A model generated the notes under the pieces. It had not been told where the DNA came from and searched no databases. It saw only the letters and a list, made by a program, of their open reading frames with translations. The translations under genes were made by a program, and so were the position numbers. From JAQWRV01 sp045564915 (GTDB taxonomy: Bacteria; Pseudomonadota; Alphaproteobacteria; Rhodospirillales; Rhodospirillaceae), in contig JBJLGL010000001.1 of NCBI GenBank assembly GCA_045564915.1, positions 372,001 through 436,000 on the forward strand: DNA of 64,000 nucleotides, read 5' to 3'. Below, in pieces: positions 26,575 through 34,783 of the stretch; positions within the stretch are counted from its first letter, which is position 1, and the number at the start of each line of letters is the position of its first letter.

Positions 26575-27328
26575 AAACGCCATTCACAATATTGATCGAT
26601 CGGGCAGGCGCCACATGGTTAGGGATAAACACATAATCTTTTAAGCGCCTAGTGGCTGCAATAGCTGGCGGTGCAGCATATATTTTCTTTTTTGCCTCAA
26701 TAATATTGATACCAGCTATAGTGGGGAGGAATCGCTGTCCAACGCGTTCTGCAGCTAGAGACCAGGAAGTAAAAAGTGGCCACCGCATAGGTGGGAAGAA
26801 CAGCGCCGTAGTTTTAACCACTGGAGCAAATAAGACATCACGCAATAGGTGATCGAGCTGTCCCATCGAATATGGGCGCCCTTGGGCAAATGGCGTACGC
26901 TCGATGCGGGCCCATAAGCCACGCCGATTGGGAACAATCACTATCAAGCTCCCACCATCAGCCAAGACACGCCAGCATTCCCGCAGGAGCTCGCGAAAAT
27001 GAGCGCTACTTTCTAACGCGTGCACCAGAACAATACGATCCATCGAGCGGTCCATGAACGGAAACGAAAAATCTTCAGCCAAGGCAATCGCGCTGGGCGC
27101 CCCCATTGGCCAATGCATAACCCCCAGGGCTGGTGGCATAGTCGCAATAACACGTTCCGCCTCGGCCTGGAATTGGCCCAAATATGGCGTCGCAAAACCT
27201 ACACCCAAGACTCTTTGCCCCGACACATCTCCCCAAAGTTTTCGTATTTGCCCGCGCAGTACAAGCCGCGCCAAGCGTCCTAACCGCGACGCATAAAAAT
27301 CCCTTAAATCTATTACATCAACCCACAT
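26537..27328 (-). CDS. Class I SAM-dependent methyltransferase (type 11-like)
   Basis: A 263-residue protein beginning WVDVIDLRDFYASRLGRLAR, the usual start of an alphaproteobacterial methyltransferase family often found near glyoxalase genes. Motif I is weak (VLGVGFATPYL); RIVLVHALESS, LLRECWRVLADGGSLIVIVPNRRGLWAR and FAQGRPYSMGQL are clear. The methyl acceptor is unknown. The loss of the canonical glycine-rich motif is common to this group. It converges on metW with a 38-base overlap. No strong ribosome site is visible at 27328. Confidence 0.8.
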   Translation of the reverse strand: MWVDVIDLRDFYASRLGRLARLVLRGQIRKLWGDVSGQRVLGVGFATPYLGQFQAEAERVIATMPPALGVMHWPMGAPSAIALAEDFSFPFMDRSMDRIVLVHALESSAHFRELLRECWRVLADGGSLIVIVPNRRGLWARIERTPFAQGRPYSMGQLDHLLRDVLFAPVVKTTALFFPPMRWPLFTSWSLAAERVGQRFLPTIAGINIIEAKKKIYAAPPAIAATRRLKDYVFIPNHVAPARSINIVNGVSTHGLRQTKPAR

Positions 27329-27430
27329 TCGGGTATTTTAGCATAATCTGGGGCATATTGTGCGTCGTGTTCTGCAATCAATAATCAGTCTGTCCAATCG
27401 CCCCAATTCCGGAAACTGTTCCAAGTACTG

Positions 27431-28165
27431 CTATAGAAGAGCCGCGAAAACACCAGCGGCGAGAGCTGGACCAATTGGAATAACTTGCCTACTCAAACAC
27501 CAAACGAACTGTACGGCTAGCATTATCGTCGCCAGACCAAAAACACCCAGGAATATGGCCATTGAATCTAGAGGCACGCAGAAAAAAATAGCTGCCGCTA
27601 ACTTAACAACACCCCACTCATGAAAAGATTCTTTCAGAAAAAACTTCCAGATAATATGAAGGACAATACCAAGACAGAACGTACCAGCACTCAGAATTGC
27701 TGCTGCGAAAAATGGCGAACAGTTAATCCAATTAAGGCCCAACGCTAATCCAAGGGTAATTATAATAAGGCTATTAGGTAGGCTGTAGCCTTCCAATTCT
27801 ATGACTGATAGGCTCAACAGCATAACACACAGGCTACATTGAAGTAGGGTCCGCGCTGGTTGATCTGGCATGTACGATAAGGAGGTTAGCAGGAAAAGTA
27901 TTCCACAGGTAATTTCTATAAACGGATATCTTACTGAAATTGGGTCTTTACAGTAGCGGCAGCGCCCGAGAAATGTGGTCCAAGAAAGAAGCGGTATTAG
28001 GTCCAGAGCCTTAAGATCTGTTTCGCAAATCGGGCACCGCGAGTAGCCCCGAACAAATCCCTCTCCACGCGGCATTCGGTAAGATAAGACCGTAACGAAG
28101 CTGCCACAAACCAACCCTAAAACAAAACTCAGGCTATGGATCGCATCTATGGGAAGGGCATCCAT
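27431..28165 (-). CDS. Prepilin peptidase (type IV leader peptidase) homologue lacking both catalytic Asp residues
   Basis: A 244-residue integral membrane protein with the N-terminal methylating-domain arrangement: GSFVTVLSYRMPRGEGFVRGYSRCPIC plus CRYC (intact four-cysteine zinc motif). Several hydrophobic segments follow. The aspartyl protease signature is broken: the first Asp position reads VIELEGYSLPN (Glu for Asp) and the GxGD motif reads EWGVVKL (Val for Asp). It should therefore be inactive as a leader peptidase if the alignment is right. ATG at 28165 with AGGATCGAAAGAG upstream. No pilin or type II secretion gene is nearby. It could be a decaying or repurposed paralogue. Confidence 0.75.
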   Translation of the reverse strand: MDALPIDAIHSLSFVLGLVCGSFVTVLSYRMPRGEGFVRGYSRCPICETDLKALDLIPLLSWTTFLGRCRYCKDPISVRYPFIEITCGILFLLTSLSYMPDQPARTLLQCSLCVMLLSLSVIELEGYSLPNSLIIITLGLALGLNWINCSPFFAAAILSAGTFCLGIVLHIIWKFFLKESFHEWGVVKLAAAIFFCVPLDSMAIFLGVFGLATIMLAVQFVWCLSRQVIPIGPALAAGVFAALL

Positions 28166-28418
28166 ACTCTTTCGATCCTAAGCCTCTTATAAGAGCAACA
28201 TCAGACCAATAACTGCCTCTAAGAAAAGTCTCTAAAGGCATCTTGAGGCCAGCACTACACGGCCAAACTGTGACAAATAAAGCAACGATGGCAGCCATTC
28301 TAAGTATATCGACTTAAATCAGCGTGCATTGTGGCTTGGTCCGCTAACATGCCATTAAGGTTTGCTACTTGAAGTAGATAATTATTTACAGCCGCAGCTT
28401 CCCTCGCTCCTGGCTGCC

Positions 28419-28850
28419 CTACCTTACCGTTATGGTCACTTTTCCAGACATTACTGGTGGGTCGTGTGGGACGTGATCCAGATCTCCTAGAACCATTTGT
28501 AGGGTGTATTCTCCTGGCTCGAGAACAATCGATGCTTCCGTTTGCCCACCGCCAAAGTGAAGAAGATCAGGCTCCCCAGAAACAAGAGGCTCATCAAATT
28601 TCTTGACATCACGATTGATTGCCAAATGGTGATGACCAGTATCTGGGTAGTCTACGCCGGCCGGGGCGACACCCATTCCCTGCAGTCCGAACTTTACAGT
28701 GAATGGGCTGGAAACTACTTCACCATGTGATGGTGAGATGATGTAGGACGTCGCCTCAGGCGGACGGTCAGCCCGTTCCCAGGCCTCGCCCTGTGCGAAA
28801 GCGGATGTGGGAACCAAGGTAGCTACGAAAACGACGGCGAGCAAACGCAT
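28419..28850 (-). CDS. Exported DUF4399 domain protein
   Basis: A 143-residue secreted protein. Residues 1-19 (MRLLAVVFVATLVPTSAFA) form a signal peptide with an AFA cleavage site. The mature part has the DUF4399 features ISPSHGEVVSSPFTVKFGLQG, MGVAPAG, TGHHHLAIN, GGGQTEASIVLEPGEYTLQ and HDPPVMSGKVTI. It probably adopts a beta-sandwich in the periplasm; the conserved HHH suggests metal binding, which is inference. The ATG at 28850 with GGAGAA upstream is preferred to a longer frame from 28889, because it starts exactly at the signal peptide. Monocistronic. Confidence 0.82.
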   Translation of the reverse strand: MRLLAVVFVATLVPTSAFAQGEAWERADRPPEATSYIISPSHGEVVSSPFTVKFGLQGMGVAPAGVDYPDTGHHHLAINRDVKKFDEPLVSGEPDLLHFGGGQTEASIVLEPGEYTLQMVLGDLDHVPHDPPVMSGKVTITVR

Positions 28851-29084
28851 GGGATTTCTCCAAAAAAGATTAGGTTGATGGCAGCCCACAGCCTAGGCGA
28901 GAGGCTTAGGTGTGGGCAAGACCGGTATGCGTAGAAAAACATAAATCTTATGCTAACCAACATAAAACATCTGACATAGAATCTTTACTATATAACTTTG
29001 ACTGTAAGAGCGCAGTACTTGACGTATGCAAATGAGTTATATTTGAAGAGTAACAGGACGCATTCTAGACAAGGGCGCAAAAAA

Positions 29085-29161
<77 letters not shown>

Positions 29162-29266
29162 ACTATTCTAAAAGCTGTTGAATTTGGGCTTGTGCCGCGG
29201 GACCATACCCAAACCTCCCAGCGCTGTCTATTATGCTATAGATCAGCTGGGCTTAGGAAAGACATT

Positions 29267-30274
29267 CTATTCTAATGCTTTGAGGCGAACCCACGCATCT
29301 GTATCAGATCCTGACGGCAACGGTGCAGCGGGATTCTCGAAGTAAGCGGCGATGTCTGCCAAAACTGTTTCCGCTTGTAAGTCACGCAGCATCATGTGCC
29401 AACCTTGCTCATAAAACGCCAAGCGTCGCATGTTTGTGTTTCCCAGAAACTTTTCACCCGCACGTATAGTTGCGTTTTTTGGGACGATATGATCATTTGC
29501 TCCGTAAAGGTAAAGTGTCGGGACTGAAAGACCTCCAATGTTCTGCTGTGCTTGATCCATCAGATTTGTCAGGCCATAGATACTGTCGATGCGGGTATTT
29601 TTTATGAATAGTGGGTCGCTCGCAGCAGCACGCAACATTTCAATATTGTCACTGGCCTGCCGGCCTAGACCTCGCCCGCTTGGCCTAGCTGTTGGAAAAA
29701 TATGAGCACCTAGCCACAACGATGCACGATACAGCAAAGGCATAGTGGATCGGCTCCAGACGGCCGGTGCAACAAGAACTATTGCGTCTGCTGGTGGAGA
29801 ATCTGACGCGGTCATCGCTACTGTAATAACCGCAGCACCCATACTCACGCCTACAGCATAAACTGGTAAATTAGGGTAAGCTTGGTCAAGTAGACGAATA
29901 AAGTCAGCAAAATCACGGGCCAATACATCTCTGCCGGCCCATAGACCAAAGTTTGGTGCTTCACCGAACCCGCGCTGGTCATAGGAAATGACAGCATACC
30001 CTTTGGCGGCTAATGCCGGACCGGCACCTGGCAATCCCGGGACTGCTTCAAAAGACTTGCTATAATCATTGAAACCATGAACGGCTAGTATGATACCAGT
30101 TGGGTCTTTATCAGGTAGCCAGCTGCGGACTGGCAGGGATAGGCCATCTGAGGTAACAAATTTCCCATCAAGCAACTGTGGTGATGCGTTTATTGGGCCA
30201 ATTGATGCTACCCGAGGCGTACAGGCAGAAAGCGCCAAGCAACAGATACCCAGTCTTAGAATTAATCTTTTCAT
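29267..30274 (-). CDS. Lipoprotein alpha/beta hydrolase (monoacylglycerol lipase-like)
   Basis: A 335-residue protein with a lipoprotein signal (lipobox LALSAC, Cys18) and an alpha/beta hydrolase domain. IILAVHGFND is the oxyanion region, SYDQRGFGEAP follows, VGVSMGAA holds the nucleophile Ser144, YLYGANDHIVP has the acid and EQGWHMMLRDL the catalytic His. It resembles monoglyceride lipases and lysophospholipases. It is membrane-anchored and faces the periplasm or outer membrane. Its ATG (30274-30272) overlaps the TGA of the upstream ABC ATPase by one base, so the two are translationally coupled; a role linked to lipid or surface transport is inferred only from this. Confidence 0.85.
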   Translation of the reverse strand: MKRLILRLGICCLALSACTPRVASIGPINASPQLLDGKFVTSDGLSLPVRSWLPDKDPTGIILAVHGFNDYSKSFEAVPGLPGAGPALAAKGYAVISYDQRGFGEAPNFGLWAGRDVLARDFADFIRLLDQAYPNLPVYAVGVSMGAAVITVAMTASDSPPADAIVLVAPAVWSRSTMPLLYRASLWLGAHIFPTARPSGRGLGRQASDNIEMLRAAASDPLFIKNTRIDSIYGLTNLMDQAQQNIGGLSVPTLYLYGANDHIVPKNATIRAGEKFLGNTNMRRLAFYEQGWHMMLRDLQAETVLADIAAYFENPAAPLPSGSDTDAWVRLKALE

Positions 30275-31281
30275 CAAGAATTAGACAAAGGAGCTTCAAG
30301 AGAAGAGCTAGTCAACTGTATGAAGATGTCTTCTAGATCTACCTCTTCAGTTACAATATCGGTGATAGGAAGAAGGCATTCTTGTGCGGTTTGGAGTATC
30401 TCAAGCATGGTCGTGGATGATGGTCTGTAGGTGATTTCAAGTTGGGTCGGAGTGGGCTGTCGTGGGTTAAAACGCTCCATAGTTTCTGGCAATACATCGA
30501 GCGGCTGTGACAAAATAAACACTACAGTCTTGTTATCTAACCGCTTTAGTAGTCTCTCGGTTGTATCGTGGGCGACAACCCGGCCATGGTTAATGATAGC
30601 TATCTCGTCACATAGCTCTTCGGCTTCTTCGAGATAGTGAGTAGTAAGCAGAATAGTTGTTCCCCGTGCATTCATCTCCCGGAGAGTTCTCCACAAAGTC
30701 TGCCGGAGCTCCACATCAACCCCGGCCGTCGGCTCATCCAACACCAATATGGGCGGGCTATGGACCATAGCCTTAGCAATCAATAGACGTCGGCGCATAC
30801 CCCCAGATAATGTACGGGAATAGGCATCAGCTTTATCGCTCAAACCAACAGATTCTAAAATTTCATCTGTCCTGCGTTCGGCCTTTGGCACACCATAAAG
30901 ACCAGCCTGGACATCCAAAGCTTCACGAGGCGAAAAGAAGGGATCAAGATGTAATTCCTGAGGTACTATACCAATAGCGCAACGCGCCATACGCTCATCT
31001 GACAAAATGTCGAAGTCCCACAGGCGTACCGTACCAGATGTTTTGTTAACAAGGCCGGCCATAATATTTATCATGCTAGACTTGCCTGCTCCATTCGGCC
31101 CAAGCAAGCCAAAAAAAGCCCCCCGCGGCACCTGCAAATCTACATTGGTAAGTGCCTGCCTTGGCTCCTGCCCCTTGCCAACAACGTAGATCTTGTTCAA
31201 CCCCCGAATGTCTATAGCCAAATCTGGCAGCGCGGCAGGGGTAATCGGCGCATTATCAATTGTGTGAGATGTATCTGGCAT
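30274..31281 (-). CDS. ABC transporter ATP-binding protein (ABC-2/DrrA type)
   Basis: A 335-residue ATPase. Walker A is GPNGAGKSS (61-69), the Q-loop segment is IVPQELHLDPFFS, the signature TLSGGMRRRLLIAK, Walker B ILVLDEPTAGVD and the switch His is in LLTTHYLEEAEELC. A C-terminal extension of about 80 residues, ending in VDLEDIFIQL, fits DrrA/ABC-2 exporters such as those for drugs, polysaccharides or lipids. AGGAA lies upstream of the ATG. No membrane permease gene is adjacent: the next gene in the operon is the lipoprotein hydrolase. The partner must be elsewhere. Confidence 0.9.
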   Translation of the reverse strand: MPDTSHTIDNAPITPAALPDLAIDIRGLNKIYVVGKGQEPRQALTNVDLQVPRGAFFGLLGPNGAGKSSMINIMAGLVNKTSGTVRLWDFDILSDERMARCAIGIVPQELHLDPFFSPREALDVQAGLYGVPKAERRTDEILESVGLSDKADAYSRTLSGGMRRRLLIAKAMVHSPPILVLDEPTAGVDVELRQTLWRTLREMNARGTTILLTTHYLEEAEELCDEIAIINHGRVVAHDTTERLLKRLDNKTVVFILSQPLDVLPETMERFNPRQPTPTQLEITYRPSSTTMLEILQTAQECLLPITDIVTEEVDLEDIFIQLTSSSLEAPLSNS

Positions 31282-31445
31282 TTTTTATTCCTACGATGTG
31301 GTTGCGTACCACCAGGGCCCACCCTTGGTCAACTTGGAGCTCACAGGAATGCCGCATGTTCAATGGGGTTTAGCTCTTGCCTCACAGTCCCAGGCGCGTC
31401 ATAGAAGGATACAAATTCATATACTATTACGATGTGGATGATGCC

Positions 31446-31649
31446 ATGAAAGAATCACTAGAAAAGACAGCGACAGACCCAGTGGAGATAATAGGCACAG
31501 ACAGGGCGGCTGTAGATTGTGATGGAGGTGGGGGTGCACTCGGGCACCCGCACGTTTACTTAAGCATTAAACCAGAAGAAGGCCAGATTGACTGTCCTTA
31601 CTGTAGTAGAAGATTTGTCTTACAATCCTCAGCAGCGGCTGCCCATTGA
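31446..31649 (+). CDS. CHCC zinc-finger domain protein
   Basis: A 67-residue protein with the zf-CHCC pattern VDCDGGGGALGHPHVYLSI followed by CPYCSRRFVL, so the metal ligands are Cys, His, Cys, Cys. The domain is shared with the NDUFS6-type accessory subunit of alphaproteobacterial and mitochondrial complex I, though free-standing copies are common. The ATG at 31446 gives the normal size; a TTG at 31377 would add 23 residues. It lies 18 bases before polA and may share its transcript. Confidence 0.8.
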   Translation: MKESLEKTATDPVEIIGTDRAAVDCDGGGGALGHPHVYLSIKPEEGQIDCPYCSRRFVLQSSAAAAH

Positions 31650-31667
31650 GCAAAGACTGAGTAATTT

Positions 31668-34478
31668 ATGGCACCCGCCCCAAAAGCCGAGCGGCTCATT
31701 CTTGTTGACGGATCTGGATATATTTTCCGAGCCTATTACGCCCTGCCAGAAATGACGCGTACAGACGGCACCCCCGTTAATGCCGTTTTTGGATTTTCGA
31801 AGATGATTATGAAGCTGATGGACGATCTGCTCCATAAAACTGAGGCCGAACTCATAGCGGTGATATTCGATGCTGGTCGTAAAACGTTCCGTAATGACAT
31901 TTACGCCAACTACAAAGCTAACCGCGCAGATACCCCTGAGGATCTAATTCCCCAGTTTGAATTAATCCAAGAAGCGACAAGGGCATTTAACCTGGCCGCT
32001 GTTCAGATGCATGGTTTCGAAGCCGATGACTTAATCGCCACCTATGCGCGCCTAGGTAAAGAACAAGGTCTAAAAGTTACCGTTGTCTCCGCAGACAAAG
32101 ACCTGATGCAGATAGTCGACGATGACATCCAAATGCTCGACCCCATGAAACAAAAAATCATCAGGCCAAAAGACGTGGTAGAGAAATTTGGTGTCATGCC
32201 AGAAAAAGTAATAGACGTACAGGCACTTGCCGGCGACTCCTCAGATAACGTCCCCGGCATACCTGGTATTGGCGTAAAAACGGCAGCGCTATTACTAGAA
32301 GAATACGGTGATCTGGAAACCCTTCTGGCGCGAGCGGAGGAAATCAAACAACCAAAGCGGCGTCAGAACTTAATTGAGTTTGCTGAATTAGCCCGAATTT
32401 CAAAGCAGTTAGTGACTTTAAGAAAAGATGTGCCAGTGGAGAAGCACTTGGACACTTTCAAATGGCAGGCTCCAGACCCTAAGGTCTTGCTGAAATGGAT
32501 TGAAGATCAAGGCTTTAAAACACTAACTTCGAAAGTAACAGCCGGGCTTGGTGTAGAGGTGTTAACAGACCAGGCAATTATAAATACTAACCAAGAGACC
32601 GAAACCACAGGGGACAGTAGCTATGAACTCATTCAAGACGAACAGGCTCTGAATATTTGGATTGAGCGTGGGTTCAAGGCAGGGGTGATTGCAGTCGATA
32701 CAGAGACCGACGCGCTGGATGCCTTTCGCGCTAATCTTGTCGGTATTTCATTATCTTTAAAATCGGGATCTGGCTGTTACATCCCGCTTGGTCATAAGGG
32801 CAGTACAAATCAAGTTGCATTTGATCTGGGAGATAGTATTGACGAAAACATCGAGTTAAGAAATGCTCCAAACCAAATCCCTTTAAAAAAAGTAGTAGCT
32901 AAATTGAGGCCACTACTAGAAAGCCCAGGCGTCCTAAAGGTTGGCCAGAATATCAAGTATGATATGCATGTATTGCGGCGTTTCGGACTCAAGGTTTTCC
33001 CTATAGATGATACCATGGTGCTGTCGTACGTGCTCGAAGGGTCAAGTCATGGCCACGGCCTGGATGAGCTTGCCCAACTCTACTTGGATCACTCGACCAT
33101 TAAGTTTTCTGATATTTGTGGCAAGGGCAAAAAACAAATTACCTTTGACCGCGTACCTTTAGATAAAGCGAGAGACTATGCTGCTGAGGATGCGGATATC
33201 ACTTTACGCCTTTATAACATTCTCAAGCCGCGATTAATTGAAGATCGGCTAGTGAATGTATATGAGCGTTTAGAACGCATGTTAATACCCATTTTGGCAG
33301 ACATGGAAGCCATTGGTATTAAGGTGGATGCTAAGGTTCTCCAGGATCTAAGTAAGGACTTCTCCGGACGTGCGGCGGAGCTAGAAGTTGAGATTCATGC
33401 ACTCGCTGGTCGCGAGTTCAATGTGGGCTCGCCAAAACAACTGGGTGAAATTCTATTTGATGAGATGGCTCTGCCTGGTGGAAAGAAAACAGGCAAGTCT
33501 GGTGCTTGGGCAACTGGCGCAAACGTTCTAGAAGACTTGGCAGCACAGGGTCACGAAATGCCCGCCCGGGCGGTTGAATGGCGCCAGCTAACTAAGCTAA
33601 AGAGTACCTACACAGATGCATTGCAAGAACAAATAAATCCCGCAACTGGCCGGGTTCACACGACCTATGCTCAGACCGTAGCCTCAACCGGTCGACTCAG
33701 TTCTAATGCTCCTAACCTACAAAACATTCCCATCCGTAGCGAGGAAGGCCGTAAGATTCGTACTGCCTTCATAGCCGACGATGGAAAGACGCTAGTCTCT
33801 GCTGACTATAGCCAGATTGAATTGCGCCTAATGGCGCATGTGGCTGATATCAAAGCGTTAAAGGAGGCATTTAAGAACGGTGAGGACATTCATGCGGCGA
33901 CTGCCTCTCAAATATTCGAGGTCCCCATCGAAGGAATGGACCCGATGGTCCGCCGACAGGCTAAGGCTATTAATTTTGGTATAATATATGGCATCTCCGC
34001 GTTTGGCCTAGCGCGACAGTTGTCGATACCCCGCGAGGATGCAAAAAATTTTATTGATGCTTATTTCGATAAGTTTCCAGAGATTAAAACCTACATGGAA
34101 GCGACTAAGGCACTGGCTAAGGCACAGGGCTACGTGACTACATTGTTTGGCCGCAAGTGTATGACGCCTGGCATCAATGACCGCAATCCAAACGTGCGTG
34201 GATTCTCAGAGCGTGCAGCTATCAATGCCCCGATTCAAGGTGGTGCTGCCGACATCATCAAACGCGCTATGATCAGACTACCAAATGCACTTGGAAGAGC
34301 CGGCCTCAAGGCCAGGATGCTGTTGCAGGTGCATGACGAACTGATCTTTGAAGTACCTAACAAGGAAGTTGACGATACGGTAGCTCTCGTAAAAAGGATT
34401 ATGGAGGGTGCCGCTAATTTGGATGTACCTTTAGTAGTTGACGCTGGTGTAGGACCTAATTGGGCAGAAGCACATTAA
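31668..34478 (+). CDS. polA: DNA polymerase I
   Basis: A 936-residue Pol I with all three activities. Residues 1 to about 290 form the 5' nuclease (LVDGSGYIFRAYYALP, FEADDLIATYA, GDSSDNVPGIPGIGVKTA). Residues about 325-520 form a 3'-5' exonuclease with intact acidic motifs (AVDTETDAL, GQNIKYDMHVL, YAAEDADITLRLY). The polymerase domain carries motif A DYSQIELRLMAH, motif B RRQAKAINFGIIYG and motif C QVHDELIFEV. It fills gaps in lagging-strand maturation and repair. Length is normal for the group. The ribosome site ahead of the ATG is weak. Confidence 0.97.
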   Translation: MAPAPKAERLILVDGSGYIFRAYYALPEMTRTDGTPVNAVFGFSKMIMKLMDDLLHKTEAELIAVIFDAGRKTFRNDIYANYKANRADTPEDLIPQFELIQEATRAFNLAAVQMHGFEADDLIATYARLGKEQGLKVTVVSADKDLMQIVDDDIQMLDPMKQKIIRPKDVVEKFGVMPEKVIDVQALAGDSSDNVPGIPGIGVKTAALLLEEYGDLETLLARAEEIKQPKRRQNLIEFAELARISKQLVTLRKDVPVEKHLDTFKWQAPDPKVLLKWIEDQGFKTLTSKVTAGLGVEVLTDQAIINTNQETETTGDSSYELIQDEQALNIWIERGFKAGVIAVDTETDALDAFRANLVGISLSLKSGSGCYIPLGHKGSTNQVAFDLGDSIDENIELRNAPNQIPLKKVVAKLRPLLESPGVLKVGQNIKYDMHVLRRFGLKVFPIDDTMVLSYVLEGSSHGHGLDELAQLYLDHSTIKFSDICGKGKKQITFDRVPLDKARDYAAEDADITLRLYNILKPRLIEDRLVNVYERLERMLIPILADMEAIGIKVDAKVLQDLSKDFSGRAAELEVEIHALAGREFNVGSPKQLGEILFDEMALPGGKKTGKSGAWATGANVLEDLAAQGHEMPARAVEWRQLTKLKSTYTDALQEQINPATGRVHTTYAQTVASTGRLSSNAPNLQNIPIRSEEGRKIRTAFIADDGKTLVSADYSQIELRLMAHVADIKALKEAFKNGEDIHAATASQIFEVPIEGMDPMVRRQAKAINFGIIYGISAFGLARQLSIPREDAKNFIDAYFDKFPEIKTYMEATKALAKAQGYVTTLFGRKCMTPGINDRNPNVRGFSERAAINAPIQGGAADIIKRAMIRLPNALGRAGLKARMLLQVHDELIFEVPNKEVDDTVALVKRIMEGAANLDVPLVVDAGVGPNWAEAH

Positions 34479-34783
34479 CGCTTTCGTATGTAGTTGCTTT
34501 AGCTTCCAGTCCAAATCACATTTATTTAGTAAATTACTAAACCAATTTTTGGGTATCTTAGTAAGCGGGCTAGACCAAATAGCAAGAAAATTATTGCAAT
34601 CGTAATCGGTATTTGACAAGAATTTTTAGCCCAGAGAATATAAAGTGATAAGGACAAAATTCGATAAGAAAACTGGCCTAGGTTGGAAGAGAATCCATTA
34701 GAAGAAGAACCCTGGGTGAGATTTTTCCACTTTGTATAGGATCCCGGGTTGCCGCATGCAGATCTAATGCGTATCCATTATGG
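34479..34783. other. Intergenic region, 305 bp, AT-rich near its left end
   Basis: No gene is apparent. It contains a perfect 17-base palindrome (34525-34541) listed separately and should hold the promoter of the TPR protein. No clear promoter hexamers. Confidence 0.4.
34525..34541. repeat. Perfect palindrome, possible operator or weak terminator stem
   Basis: TTTAGTAA and TTACTAAA flank a single A, an exact 8-base inverted repeat just after polA. A TTTTT run follows a few bases later, so it could act as a weak AT-rich hairpin, or it could be a dimeric repressor site for the TPR gene. Neither is shown. Confidence 0.3.

Noticed and set aside
26652..27384. Several plus-strand frames opposite the methyltransferase at 26537-27328
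   Set aside because: They lie antisense to a gene with clear family motifs, overlap each other in different frames and have low-complexity, non-homologous sequence.
28166..28418. Extra small gene between the prepilin peptidase homologue and the DUF4399 gene
   Set aside because: No frame with a credible start, ribosome site and length was found; the 253 bases look like ordinary intergenic sequence.
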